Shown piece after piece: positions 12,801-24,933 of a stretch of DNA of 64,000 nt (positions are counted from its first letter, which is position 1; each line of letters starts with the position of its first letter). Source of the DNA: Buxus sempervirens (lineage: Eukaryota; Streptophyta; Magnoliopsida; Buxales; Buxaceae). A model generated the notes under the pieces. That model did not search any database. It was not told the DNA's origin and saw only the letters and a list, made by a program, of their open reading frames with translations. The position numbers were made by a program, and so were the translations under genes. The stretch spans positions 20,733,687-20,797,686 of the forward strand of contig OX387184.1 of the NCBI GenBank assembly GCA_947561395.2, given 5' to 3'.

Positions 12801-15800
12801 AATAGTAAAACATGCATTCGAAACGATAACCAATCTTTAAGAGTAAACCGAGTAACCCAAATACATTATGTATACTGATAAAGAGCAATATCAACAGTCA
12901 ATGCATGACAGAGATTCATAAGTGAAAACCTAAGCAAGTCCACGGTGGACTCATGAAATAAGATTGCCCTTAACTAGGTAATGCCGAAGTTCACTATGCC
13001 ACCTCCCGGCTTAGGTGCGAAGCCGAGTACACGATCATCGTCTTATTGCGGGAGAACCCATCCAGTACAGTGATGAGTTGGCATGTACTAATCCAGTCAC
13101 AGTCCGAGTACACGATAAAATGAGGGATAGCCGCAGCCAGCCGAGTACACGATCAAGCCTCAACGAGTACACAGTGGAAACGCGTGCGTGAACAACTCAT
13201 TACGACTAGCAAAGAAAACAATCTATTCCACTACCTAGCTCTTAACTTGACAAATGTGGATCCACACCGAGCTATGCCATCTAGACTCAAACTAAAGCCA
13301 AAAACAGAAATCTCATTAATATCAAAGGTTTCCATACCCAAAACATGCTATCTCGAGCACACAGCCATCTCTGAGTACACAGAGGACACAACCCCAAGTA
13401 CATGGGCATCTCCGAGTAGACGGAGGTAAAGTAACCATTCAGCCATCAAGTTCACAAGAACATTCTCACAGTGTATAAAAGTTCCAAAACTCAGATTTGT
13501 CCATAACAATTTAGTTTAGAAAGTCCTTTCCGAAGAAATGCTCAAAATCCTCTTTTATAGCCAAATTTGGTAAAACTGTCAAAACACGGTTAAACCGGCA
13601 AATTTGCATATAGATATCGAACTTTAGTAATAATATTAAATTCAGACTTGCCACCTTTAGTTGGAACTCAAACAGAAAGCTTTTCTCACAACATTTACTC
13701 TAACTCAATTTTATGTAATCTCATATGCTCAACTCCATACTTAATATTAAGCATAAACCCATGATCAGCACCTATATCTCACTCCAATTCCCTTCCTTCA
13801 TCTCCCATTTATCTCGTAGATAATACTTCCTTATAAGTGTAGAAAAATCCCAAATTATAATTGCTGGAAAAATCTTAGAACTTATTAAAATACTCACTCT
13901 TAATTACTTAGATAGATTGCTGATTTTTACACTAGTACCCGCAGAATTTCTCAGACCAACCTCTCTTATTTTCCAGAAATCCTTTAATTACTCTAGGTTA
14001 GATTCCCAAAGGTTTTTCCCCTTGCTGGAATTAAGGATTTGGGTTTGAATCACCCTAAACTTGAGCTGGGCTACAGGTCAGCAATGATCAGCAATGGTAG
14101 GCACTCTGTCTATTTTTCCAGATTCAAGTACAGCTGTAGAAATTTGATTAGGATTTATCTATTTTGTTGTAATCCAACTATTTCTGGTAATATTCTAACT
14201 CCCCAAACATGCCTCTATCATATATTTGAACCATTATAGCACAACTACTTACACTAGCCATTATTTTCCTTCCTTTCACATGGATTCCATAACTGAAATT
14301 TTCAGTTTGCCTAACACTAAACCATTGCCCTTCTTTCCCACTACTTCCTCACACTTTGACCCTCTAGAGTATACCTAGTTTAACCTATTTAGTTAACCAA
14401 TGCCTAACCACCTGGTTTAGCTACTTATTCTCCTATTCAAACCACCGACTAGTTGCCAATTCCCTCTAGTACTTCTTTTCTAAATATTCTTTGCCTAAGC
14501 CTTATTGTTCTCACACTTTATAAATGCTGAAAAGGTTCTGTGTTTTAACTATTCAGAACATAAACTAACTTTAATTTAGTTATGAGAATAATGCCTAATT
14601 GATGGAAAACCGATTTTAATTTACTAACACAAATCTGCAGCAACTCACTACTAATTTTATTTAGGTATCCTAGGATAGCAATTAGGAGTTAAAACTTGAA
14701 TTACCACTCCCTAAACTCAGCTGCACATGGCTGTAGCCAAAACAGATGGGTGCCAACCTCCTTCTAGGTCAGCCCTCCTTGGCGCTCATGAACTCTCTAC
14801 AGATTTCTAAACCTTTAAATCCATTTACTCTTCATTTAATTCTCATAACCAGCTTCCTAGAAGGATCTCTAACCTAGACTTGAAACTAGGCTTTTAAAGA
14901 CCAAAGAAACCTGCTGGACGCTGACCTCCACAGGAGGTGGGCGATCCCCAGCAATGCTGGGCGCTCTCTATATATGCCCAGATTCAGATTTCGGTTAAGA
15001 GCCACAGCCACAAACTCATCATGGACTTGCATTCAACTCGTTTCCAATACGATTCTAACATTATAAGCATGCCTAAAACATTAGTACAATTTAATATGAT
15101 CGACCATAATGATGCATACAGCAACTGTTCATATATTCTCTTGAATTTTCGAAACTGCACTTCAGCAACATGAAACTTAGTTCTAACATGATTCATACAG
15201 CAAATTTAACTAAGAATCTCCTTCCTCATGACACTATTTACATTTCTAATTATCAATCCAACCTGAAATCCAATTGAACTACTAGCCACCATGCCTTGAA
15301 ATTGACGTAAAAAACCAGCAAGAATAGAGATCTATCTCATGCTCAATCTATCAACCAATTTCGAATTAGAAATCATGCAAATCGATTAAAGTGGTGCTAC
15401 CCACCCTTAGATGAAATTTCGAGTTGCTGAAGACTGCAAATCTACAGATTTCGAATTTCTGTAGATGGATTTCACCTCACGATCACTTCTCCTCTGCAAT
15501 TTGTCTCGAGTTGCTTAACTCTTGCAGATCTTACATCTGGTTTGAATCCTCAATAAAATGAGAACGAAAACCTTACTTGCATTGATAACTCACTGAAAAC
15601 TTATCTGAATTTGCAGAACTCACCTTCACTTGACGAATTTGAAATTCTGCTGCAGCATACTTCTATACCGATAAACAGAGCATCATGATCAGGTCACTCC
15701 TCTCTGATCACCTCAGCAATTCGGTCTCCAGCTCCTCAACCCTAGCTCCTGGATCTCCTTCTCTATGAGATCTCCAAGTTGCTCGATCAAAACTTAGCAA

Positions 15801-16345
15801 AAAAAACTCAGCGAGCCATCTTTACACTGAATTTATATTTGCCGCTCAACCAAATGTTTAATTCCTGTTTTGCTGTGTTGCCATACTACCCAACATTCCT
15901 ACACTAGCAGCTCAATTAGATTTAAAAACAATTATCTTTGCCACCTCATTCGAGCAAAATCAACTAATTTAAATTTTTGAAAATTCCTCATACCTTTTTA
16001 CTTAAATAGCCCGACCAACACAAGCAAACTTTCCGTTTTAAATCACTAACCTCACTTCTCTGCAAAATTAATTAGTTAACATTAATTTAATCACTAGAAA
16101 ATTAATTTTTTAAATTTTCTAGAAAATTAGGGATTTTACACGAACTATCTTGTCTCCAATCTGAGGAACAACGTCTTAAAGAATCTATTAAGGCTCAGTG
16201 GATGTTGATCGAGTCAAGCCGTCATCGTTTGGAGGAGCACATGAGAGATGAAAGGGAGGTAGAGATACGCTGAGCTGAGATGCAGTTCGTGTTGGAGCGG
16301 GCGAAGTATGATCATGCCCGATTTAAGTTTTGGTTTGAAGGGTAA
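9815..16345 (+). pseudogene. Antisense plant-mobile-domain gene 2 of the Tat element, broken, split by a solo LTR
   Basis: Starts at ATG 9815 (MADENPNDLNLFGDG) and holds a long open mobile-domain region: VMRSTYHLIGAHEDVKWG, KWVARLRPYHMETWVRLGL, SPMTPTLLDVCCITGLSVLG, then EGVEIYLPHFASRQLGYGQG near 10925 and RRWWARIYPNF near 11140. A low-complexity acidic middle follows (11570-11930), then a predicted coiled-coil tail that is interrupted at 12380 by a solo LTR and resumes at 16141 (ELSCLQSEEQRLKESI..., end 16345). It is only distantly similar to the first antisense gene, so the pair is not a recent duplication. A probable GT-AG intron lies around 11268-11340. Broken, a handful of interruptions. 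Confidence 0.75.
12380..16140 (+). mobile_element. Solo LTR (chromovirus/Tekay-like), nested in antisense gene 2
   Basis: 3761 bp beginning TGTAACGCCCCGAATCCGGG and ending GGGATTTTACA. Flanks are CGAAT (12375-12379) and CGAAC (16141-16145), a 5-bp target duplication with one transition. The TGTAACGCCCCGA start is characteristic of long chromoviral LTRs in plants (lineage inferred). Near 13020-13160 the motif CCGAGTACACGAT recurs three times and shorter GAGTACAC forms follow. No coding region or internal LTR copy is seen. A compact non-autonomous element with undetected ends is the alternative. Confidence 0.8.
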
Positions 16346-16567
16346 GTTCCTTAAACAATATACTGTTTGTTCGGTATCAAATTTTCGGTGGTAATGCCAT
16401 GTGATTGGCATTTTAAACTTATTATTTAGCCAATTTCTTGGCTTCTTTATTTGAACGGTAGTTTCTTGCATATTTTTAGATGCATAACATACTCGTTTTA
16501 TTTTATATCAACTACTCGCTACAGAAAGAATAAAACTTGAAACAAGAACAATAAAAATGTATTTATT

Positions 16568-17131
16568 TCAACATTGATCTTTCATACAACCAAAGCCGAG
16601 CTCTTCTGGCTTTTTCATACAACCAAGGCAAGATATTTTAGCCGGGGCCAGTATGTCCCTGAAATTGCTCCACACGCCAATATGGATGGCGTGAGCGAAG
16701 GGCAATTCAATCAAAGGGACATGGGAAAAGAGGGAGGAATGGCGAATACTCCGACCTACATACATGTTGGTCGGAGAAGAGAACTCTTGTTTCTGCACAG
16801 ACATTGGTTGTAGAAGACCTACCGTGATGGGGTCAGCGAGAGTAGAGCCGCCTTTTCCGATTCCGCCCATTCCTATGAAGTAATTGGCTTTGTCGACTTC
16901 TTCTTCTTCAATCATCTTCTTAGTCCATAGTCGGCCTTTGATCATTCGCCATTTCTTTTTCTTCATACTACTCAGCTTTCTTTTCTTGAAAGAATGGCGA
17001 ACATCACCTTTGGTATTTATAGACTGAACGTTTAGAGGAAGATCAATGGGCTTGAGTAGATCTCGAAGAGATCTCATATTTCCGTCTAATTTGCACCGTA
17101 TACTGTCGGCGCTTCGATTTGACAATGCCAT
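16568..17131 (-). pseudogene. Unassigned open stretch downstream of Tat integrase
   Basis: A 187-residue minus-strand frame (MALSNRSADSIRCKLDGN...) lies in sense orientation after the integrase. It has a Lys/Arg-rich stretch (KKRKLSSMKKKKW) and an acidic patch (IEEEEVDKAN) and no family that I recognise. It could be a C-terminal extension of pol or a small extra gene of the element. Confidence 0.3.
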
Positions 17132-17245
17132 TTATTTGGCGTTGTGGGTACCGAGCAGTAGGTATTTATTTTATTCCTGATTTTCCTCAGGTTGGTTATC
17201 GATTTCACGGCTTTCCCATAGAGTGGAAAAATACCGTTTCAAAAA

Positions 17246-18330
17246 CTAGCCATTGATAATCTTCTTTTCTTGGCCATCTAATGATTGTATATGGTATGCC
17301 CCCTCGGGCAATACTTTGCTGACTTTCAGTGGTCCTTCCCATGTAGGCGACCACTTTCCATATAAGGAGTCCTTTTTCCCTATTGGCAGAAGGGTTTTCC
17401 ACACTAGGTCCCCTTGAGCAAATGACTTGTGTTTCACTCGGCGGTTATACGATCTAGCAATTCTTTGTTTAAGTGTCGTCTGTCGGTCGGCTAGCCTCCT
17501 CATTTCTCCCAAGTCGTCTAGCTCAACTAACATTGCTTCTGTGTAATCCGGGGAGTAAAATTATTTTGAATAGCCACCCTTAAAGATTTGACCGTGATCT
17601 CCACTGGAATAACTGCCTCATGGCCGAAGGTTAAGGCAAAAGGGGTAGTCCCAATAGATGTCTTGTAAGACGTACGATACGCCTACAATGCTTCAGATAG
17701 AAGTTTATGCCAACTTCTTGGCTTATCTTCAATCATATTTCTCAGAATATTCTTTAATACCTTATTGGTTGCTTCAGTTTGTCCATTTGCCTGTGCGTAA
17801 TAAGGTGTCGATTGAATCATTCTTATGCCATATGTTTTGGCAAATTCAATCATTTCCTGTCCCACAAAAATAGTGCTGGAATCGGTCGTGATGGTCTTTG
17901 GGATGCCGTACCTGTGAATTATCTTTTCCCTGATAAACTCGATCACATCTGATTGTTCCACCTTTTTCAAAAGTTTGGCTTCCACCCATTTGGTAAAATA
18001 ATCGGTAGCTACTATGATGAAATTATGTAGCCCAGATGAGGGATGATACACCTTTCCAATTAAATCCATTGCCCATCCTCTGAAGGGCTATGGTTTGACT
18101 ATTGGTTGCAACTCGAATGCTGGTACCATTTGAACTGGTCCATGTTTTTGACATTCTTGACACTCCGTGGCAAACGTTTGGCAATCCTTCAAGATTGAAG
18201 GCCAGTAATAACCATGTCGACGTAATAACCATCGCATCTTGATTCCATCTTGGTGTGCGCCACAGACCCCTTCATGTACTTCGGCCATTACTAACATGGC
18301 TTCTATAGGGTTGACACATCTAAGTGGAAT
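17246..18330 (-). pseudogene. Tat integrase, broken
   Basis: The minus strand encodes the HHCC zinc-binding region (VHEGVCGAHQ...CQTFATECQECQ, near 18150-18290), the integrase core (FIIVATDYFTKWVEA, TDSSTIFVG, YYAQANGQTEATNK, 17683-18069) and the C-terminal region (RRVKHKSFAQGDLVWK, WEGPLKV, 17246-17533). This is Ty3/Gypsy integrase order. Fossil with a few breaks. Confidence 0.92.
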
Positions 18331-18470
18331 GTCATCAATACTCTTTCGAGCACCCATTTCCCATAGAATTTCCAACCCTATAATCGTAGCTTCAAACTCC
18401 GTTTGATTATTCGTAGGCAATTCTTCGAGCTAAAATGCATGTCGTGCTTATCGCCGGTTGGTGAAGTTTT
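18330..18470 (-). pseudogene. Second RNase H-like segment (Tat hallmark)
   Basis: The minus-strand stretch NNQTEFEATIIGLEILWEMG lies between the RT-linked RNase H and the integrase zinc region. It matches the pattern of the additional archaeal-type RNase H that Tat-group elements carry. Only part of the domain is recognisable. Confidence 0.65.
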
Positions 18471-18524
18471 TACTACTTCGATCCCAGAAGCAAATTCTAT
18501 TTTTGAACGATCAAATTCCAATGT

Positions 18525-19890
18525 CTATGGCTGGAATTCGGCATAGCCAAAACTGGCATGAAATACTGGGATATCAAGTTCTTTCTCTTGTACACTAGAT
18601 GGATGATCGGCCAAGAAATCGGCCAATGCTTGCCTTTTTACCGCTTTCTGTGGTACGTATTTGAAGTCAAACTCCATCAGAGTTAGAGTCCATTTCCCGA
18701 GTCTACCACTCACCGTGGGTCGAGTGAGCATATACTTAACCATGTCAGTTGCTGCTATGACAAAAATCTCTCTTGCCGAAAGGAGATAATGTCGCAATTT
18801 GGTAGCTGAATAGTAAAGTGTGAGACACAACTTCTCTAGATTAGTGTACCTTTCTTCTACCGGAGTAAGGAATTTGCTAAGATAATAAATGGCCTGCTCA
18901 AACCCCTGGTCGTTCTCTTGTGCCAGCAAGACTCCAATTGAATCGTTCGCAGCCGCTATGTAAAGCTTTAGTGGCCATTCTTTTGAAGGTGGCACTATGA
19001 CTGGCGGTGTTGCCAAGTATTGCTTAATGCTTTCAAAAGCGGTTGGTGTTCCTCATTCCAAATAAATTCTTCGGTATCCTTGATCTTTAGCAATGGAGAT
19101 AGAACCTTGATCTTTCCAGCCAAGTTTGAAATGAATCTCCTCAAGAAATTCACTTGGTCGAGCAATCTTTGTAGCTGTTTCTTATTGATCGGTGGCTTGG
19201 CTTCTATGACCGACTTTGCCTTATTTTTGTCAACCTCTATTCCTCTTTGGTGTATGAGAAAGCCTAGGAAATTTCCGGCCGATACACCAAAAGCACATTT
19301 TAATGGGTTCATTTTCAAACTGTACTTTCGAAGTCGCTCAAAAATCCGCTTTAAATGTTGCAAGTGGTCTGTTTTTGTCTGAGATTTTATTACCATATCG
19401 TCAATATATACCTCAAGTATTTGACCAATCATATCATGAAAGATAAGATTCATTGCCCTTCGATACGTTGCGCCATCATTTTTAACCCGAAGGGCATGAC
19501 TACCCAACAATAAGTTCCTAATGCTCCAGGACAACGAAATGCTGTTTTAGCTACATCATCTTCAGCAATAAAAATTTGATTATAACTGGAGTGGCCGTTC
19601 ATAAATGACAAAAACTTATGCCGTGATGCATTATCAACTAAGAGATCAGTGATCGGCATTGGGTATTCGTCCTTGGGTGTTGTAGAATTCAGATTGCGGA
19701 AATCAATACATACCCTAATTTGATCATTCTTCTTGATTACAGGCACAAAGTTTGAAAGCCAATCGGCGTACCGTATTGGCCTAATAAACCCGGCTAATAA
19801 AAACCATTCTATTTCAACCTTTACTTAACATATCACATCGTCACCCATCCTCCTCGAAGGCTGTCTGAATGGTCTAAATTCTGGCTTGAT
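18525..19890 (-). pseudogene. Tat reverse transcriptase and RNase H, broken
   Basis: RT motifs in order from the right: IRVCIDFRNLN, YPMPITDLLVDNA, TAFRCPGALGTYCWVVMPFG, the catalytic VYIDDMVIKS (near 19400) and LKMNPLKCAFGV. RNase H follows with LYIAAANDSIGVLLAQ, AIYYLSKFLTPVEERYT and ALADFLADHP. The solo LTR at 19897 separates this block from the pol N-terminal part at 23931. Fossil with several breaks. Confidence 0.93.
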
Positions 19891-20950
19891 AGGGAGTGTG
19901 CGCGCGTGGGAAACGTGGCACGGGGTAATTCGGAGTCACCACCGCCTGATGGGGTGCAGGCGGACACCTGGGTGCCTAATCTTGTCTATTAGGGCTTTTG
20001 GTCTGCGGCTTGAGATTCTAAGTTTGGTTCTCGGTTGCGGTCCGGGGAAGTCCGTAGACACCTCGGTCCACCCCGTCAGATGACGGGTCCCGTGGGTTTC
20101 CCTGGTTTGAGTCAGGTCTCTTGCTTGGTTCTCACCCGATTCCTAATCCAGCAGGTATTTAAGTTAGGTTTTGGCGGGACCACTTGATTGGTGTGGGTCC
20201 CTTTAGTTGATTTTATCTTTGCTTAACTTAAATTGTCTGAGTCTGATTGGGTGGGCCCCGTTGGAGGGCCCACGGTGTCCTTGGCGGGCTTGGGTAAGCC
20301 CATGTGCCCATGTGGGCCTCTGTCTAAGCCTAGGAGGCCCTGTGGGCTTTGGTTAAGTGTGTTGGTTTTATTTAGTTTGTTCAAGTTGGATACTTAAGTG
20401 ATTTTCCATGCAAGAAGCGGGCCGGCATTGATTTGCGGGCCCCTGGGTGGGCCCGCATGTTGGTTGCCAAAATGCCTTTAATTTATCTTATTTAAATTCA
20501 CCCATGTGGGTTGGATGTTGGGCTTGGGGCCCGTAGTCCAAATTTGGGCTTAAAAAGCCCAGTTCCTTGAGGCTTAGGGTTTGCACCCTTCCTTGGTTAG
20601 GTTAATGGGCTTTGGCGGGCCCGATAGGCCCTAGCCCTTGGTCTCGGCCAAACCATGCAATTCGTATACTCATGCCACACAACAAGGTTCGGATGGGCCG
20701 CATTGGGTTTGGCCCACCCGGTTCAATTAGTTCACTTTATTTAATCTTACTTATTTGCATGCTTTGGGATTTACTGGGCTTGGTGGGCCCCGTTGGAAGG
20801 GCCACCAGTGTACCAAGTTGGACCAGTAGTCCAGGTCCCAAGTTGGGTTTCTGGGTGACCCGGAAACCCTGTTGGTTCAGTGGTTTTTGGTTCAAATTGC
20901 TCCAAATTTCGGCAAGACATCAAATCATACAAAAAAACACATTTTCTGGG

Positions 20951-21017
20951 TGTATCCGGCCACTAAGGCCGGATACACATGGGCCCTAGGTGATCCGGCC
21001 TGAGTTGCCGGATCACC
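20951..21017. repeat. Two hairpins in Ogre LTR
   Basis: TGTATCCGGCC...GGCCGGATACA at 20951-20977 and GGTGATCCGGC...GCCGGATCACC at 20989-21017, start to start 38 bases apart. They are related in stem sequence to the arrays at 22938 and 7328. Confidence 0.8.
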
Positions 21018-22327
21018 TCAAAATTGCCTTTTTTTCGGGCTTAGGCCATTGGGATGGCTTCCAGGGGCTTCCTAAGGCCTTTCTATAAGCCATGTGGGCC
21101 CCAGAGATGGCCCACATCGGTTCAGGGAGTGGGGAATTGCATGGGGGTTGAGTGCGGGGTTGCTTGCGTGCCTAATGCCTAATGGGTTGGATTTGGTAGC
21201 ATAAATGGGCGTGTGAACCTGCTGGAACAGCAGCCATAAAAAGGGATTTGAGCATGCTGGAGAGGCTAGAAATGGTGGGAAAAGTAAAGGGAAATCATCC
21301 CTCATCACTCATCAAGTTGGGGTGTTAGCATTGGGGGTTTATACAAGTGAGAAAGCATGCTGGACAGGAGGTGTAAAATCATAAATAAAAACTCTTAAAA
21401 CAGCAGGTGACCATGGATACAAATGCATACACCAAGGGACATATACAAGATTTGTGCATGACGTTTTATGGACCACACATAAGACACCAAAGGGGGTGGA
21501 GCACATCGTAAACATGGGGGTTTTGGGGGATTAGGAGCATGTTGATAGATCACATATGCATGCAGGTACCCAAGCCAATTAATCAACCAAACAAGCCACA
21601 CATATGCCAATAAAAGCAACTAAAGGCACCTGCTGTAGGTGCACAGGGCAGCAGCCAAGAGGGAGGTCTTAAACATGCTTTCAAGGCTGGAAATGATGGG
21701 CAACGGGGTGGGGGAGCGTGGCAACAGAATCTTTTGTTCATGATACCCAAACTAGGGCATGTTGTGCTACTCATCTTCATTAGGACAGGGTGGAAGGGCT
21801 GTTGCTGCTGCTGTCGGCAGCAGCTCTAATGACCTTGCATGCTTACTAGTTTCATCATCAAAACCTCCTGGGATGCCATGAACAGCGGCTATACATGGTA
21901 GGGAATGGGTCACACTCACATATGCACAGGTAAATCATGCCAAAACAGCACATACTTAGGGGGAGGGGAGCAGCATGGGGTTAGCAAGCTTGCTGGGAAC
22001 AGCAGTAGCATAAGGGCTTGCTGCTGTTCCCAACAGCAGCTCATCTGGACTAGCATGAAGGGGGTTATGTGGTACGGGGAGCATGCTCATTACCCTACTA
22101 AAACAGCAAATAAAATAGCACCAATTCACAATAAATCAACAAACGAGGACACATCATGCATGCCTAAAAGAAAAGCAAGATAAAGGGGAAGAAACTATGG
22201 CATATGAATAGGAATTGCTAAGGGGAAAAAATGTGATAATATCGCTGCCGACAGCAAACCCAAAGAGAAGCCACATGCTTACTAATTTATCAGAAAATCC
22301 AACCAAGAAACCAAAAGTGAAAGGTGG

Positions 22328-22331
22328 AGGA

Positions 22332-22363
<32 letters not shown>

Positions 22364-22364
22364 G
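22328..22364. repeat. Poly-G run
   Basis: A GGAGGAGG lead-in is followed by about 30 consecutive G. Length in such runs is prone to assembly and sequencing error. Confidence 0.9.
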
Positions 22365-22937
22365 CTTTACAAAGGGTACATTAGATTAGAGTGGGAGGAA
22401 CATTCTCCTCCTAAAAACACTCAAAACAGCAGATTAAATGGCAGCTTACGAGCACCCAAAAAAGGTATAAAGAAGGAGCTCTCCTACTCCCATAGAACCC
22501 TACATGAACCTCTTACTTGTGGTGGTTCTCATGACTAAAGTGATAGGACCTATACATGCTTAAGATACCATGGTAGTGATTTCATGCAAAAGAAGAGGAT
22601 ATGCTCAAGAAATCCTTCAAAAAAATCTGATTTTGATATATATGGAATGCAAAGTATTGAGGACCTTTACCTGATGGTTTTTACACCCCTGGGAAGAGTG
22701 GAGACACCTCCTTGTGGCTAGGACAGCAGCAGCTCTTGCTCTCCTCCTTGTTGGGGTGTGGGTGAAGAGGAAGAAGGGTGGGAATAGCTTGGGGTGGTGT
22801 GGGAAGGTGGTGGAGCCAAAGGGGTGCTGGGGAGGGAGGATTCGGATGGGTAATAGAGGGGCAAGGTGGTTTAAAAACAATGAAAAAAACCAACCATTGG
22901 AAAGGGGGATGCTGTCCCCTTTTATAAAAAAACTTAA

Positions 22938-23185
22938 TGTATCCGGACTTGGAGTCCGGATACACTATATATCATGTGTATCCGGACTCCAAGTCCGGAT
23001 ACATTAAGCTTCCTTTGTATCCGGACTTGGAGTCCGGATACAAAACCTAATAATTGGCAAAATTGATTTCCGCCGCGAATTTGTCGGAGAATCGGCGCCA
23101 ATCTTGCCGAGCAAATCTTCGTATCCGGCCTTGGAGTCCGGATATATACAAGGGTATGTGTATCCGGTATATTTGACCGGATACA
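22938..23185. repeat. Array of five hairpins in Ogre LTR
   Basis: Stem-loops of 26 to 31 bases at 22938, 22977, 23014, 23120 and 23159: TGTATCCGGACT...AGTCCGGATACA three times, then GTATCCGGCCT...GTCCGGATATA and TGTATCCGGT...ACCGGATACA. Within each group start spacing is 37 to 39 bases. Stems are 9 to 13 bp with few mismatches. Confidence 0.85.
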
Positions 23186-23339
23186 AATCGAAAAATTACG
23201 GATTTGCCCTTCGACTTGACAGATTCGACCGATTTGACACTTTTGGATATCTACGGATTGCCCCGCACGAATTTTTGTTTAGTCCTTGAGATTTTTGGAT
23301 ATTTAAGATTTAGCCCCTAAGGTATTTTGCTGTGTTGGC

Positions 23340-23395
23340 AGCCACGTGTGCAGTTCCTGCGCCACGTGTGCAGTTCCTGCGCCACGTGTGCAGTT
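23340..23395. repeat. Three tandem 20-bp units with a G-box
   Basis: The unit GCCACGTGTGCAGTTCCTGC is repeated nearly three times without a gap; each contains CACGTG. It lies in the 3' third of the Ogre LTR. The CACGTG core is the plant bZIP/bHLH binding core (known); activity here is unproven. Confidence 0.9.
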
Positions 23396-23534
23396 TTCGT
23401 CTTTTGCTGCCTGGAAACTTCGACAGCTCATATTTCTTTCATCTGATCTCCGATTTGAGCAAACTCAATTGCGTTGAACTCGTATCGGAGCCCTCTATTC
23501 AATGACATAGGGTTAAGCACCTAGCACGGGGTTC

Positions 23535-23800
23535 GAGGAAAAGTCAACTTTCGGCTCATCCTCAAGTTTGACCGCCCGCAAAACCCTCATCCGGACCCCG
23601 ATTCCAGCAAACCCAGTTGCGTTGGAACCGTGTCGAGATTCTATATCCAATGGTATAGGGAAAGTTACTTGGCACGGAAATCAAGGAAAAGTCAACTTTC
23701 GGCTCATCCTCAAGTTTGACCGCCCGCAGAACCTTCATCCGGACTCCGATTCCAGCAAACTCAGTTGCATTGGAACCGTGTCGAGATTCCCTATCCATTG
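23535..23800. repeat. Tandem duplication, about 148 bp period, in Ogre LTR
   Basis: A block starting AAAAGTCAACTTTCGGCTCA near 23539 and again near 23687 covers almost two copies; a diverged earlier partial copy begins near 23445. Differences are few. Confidence 0.85.
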
Positions 23801-23930
23801 AGATGAAGCAAGGTGGCAGATTATTACTTGATCAAAAGGTCAAATTTTGACCCATCAGGGTTTGACTTTTTGACCAGGGTTTGCATTTCCGGCTCTTTCG
23901 GGGGCGCAAAAATGAGGTGCTTACAGGGAG

Positions 23931-24300
23931 CCTGTGTTCTACCATTTTTCGATCCAACCCTGGCATCTCTTGGTAAGTCCAGGCAAAACAGTCCGAATAT
24001 TCGGCCAACAACTGCTTCATTTCTTGTTTGACTGAAGGTGGTAGTAACTTGCTTATGAAAACAGGCTTTCGTTCCGCTTCTGTCCCTAGGTTAACTTTTT
24101 CTAAGGGATCTTGGGTGTCTACCTTCAGATCTTCTAGCTTGGTTAGTGCTGCTTGCAGATCGGCGATAGTAATCTCATCCCGATCTTGTATCCTTTCATC
24201 ATCTTGTTCATTGATGAATTCGGCCGAGTTTACCATTATCTCGTCGTTTCTCAGTCATTCCTGATCCTGTTGCAATTTACCCACCTTTTCTTCCTGCATG
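23931..24300 (-). pseudogene. Tat pol, segment between protease and RT
   Basis: The minus strand encodes a region with SKLLPPSVKQEMKQLLAEY and CFAWTYQEMPGLDRKMVEHR, the segment that precedes the RT core in Tat and related Gypsy elements. It abuts the target duplication of the solo LTR on its left. Fossil. Confidence 0.85.
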
Positions 24301-24576
24301 TAAGCCGTCATCTTTCTTAAGACGGCTTTTGCAACTTCTAATGGTTCAACCATCATTTGGTAGTTCTTGGAGTTCGGCGACTCCGGCTACCTCTATAAGC
24401 CATTGTTGCGCTGTTTGTAGTATAGCCGAACTTGAAGCTATCGGCTGCCCGTTCTTGTCATATCCACAAAATGAAATTGGTTTTACCCCTTCGTTATAAA
24501 GGGATGCATGTGCGGCATTGGAATCTACAGCAAATGGCCACTTGTCGGCTTTTACTTCTTCGATTTTGCCATCTTT

Positions 24577-24933
24577 TCAAAACAGCAACGATTGGTGTAA
24601 AGAAGATGGTACACATCTATTCGAATGGATCCAATCTCTTCCCAGCAATGCATTGTATCCGGCCGATGATTCAATCACGAAGAATGCTGTGAGAGATTGC
24701 CATGCCCCAACCGTTAGTTCGATTGAGAGGATTCCTCTAGTTCCTGTAATACCCCCTGCAAAGTTAGTAACAGTGATTTCGGAAGGAATTAAATCCGAAT
24801 AAAACTTACCTAGCTTCTTCAGTGTGAAGATCGGAATGAAATTTACTGATGCCCCATTATCAATTAGAATTCTATTGATAGGGATCCCATTCATGTGCGC
24901 CTTTATAAATAAAGGCTTCAGATGTTGAGTCAT
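24577..24933 (-). pseudogene. Tat aspartic protease
   Basis: The minus-strand frame carries INRILIDNGASVNFIP (active-site motif position) and YNALLGRDWIH, the second conserved block of Gypsy proteases. It lies in the expected place between gag and RT. Confidence 0.88.

Larger units (their letters stand above)
19897..23925 (+). mobile_element. Solo LTR, Ogre-type, nested in the Tat pol
   Basis: 4029 bp, TGTGCGCGCGTGGGAAACG to AATGAGGTGCTTACA, with perfect target duplications GGGAG at 19892-19896 and 23926-23930. The 5' block (GGAGTCACCACC, TGGGTGCCTAA) and the 3' block (TTCGGGGGCGCAAAAATGAG) are typical of Ogre LTRs. It contains hairpins, tandem repeats and a G run listed separately. Many GGGCC-rich words occur at 20200-21120. 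No coding potential. Confidence 0.9.

Noticed and set aside
12380-16140. Complete non-autonomous retrotransposon rather than solo LTR
   Set aside because: No internal second copy of the ends, primer site or polypurine tract was seen; kept as an alternative only.
22215-22538. 107-codon frame with poly-Gly
   Set aside because: It is the G run inside an Ogre LTR; no protein signature.
22938-23185. Hairpins as microRNA precursors
   Set aside because: Stems are about 10-13 bp, too short for plant microRNA precursors.
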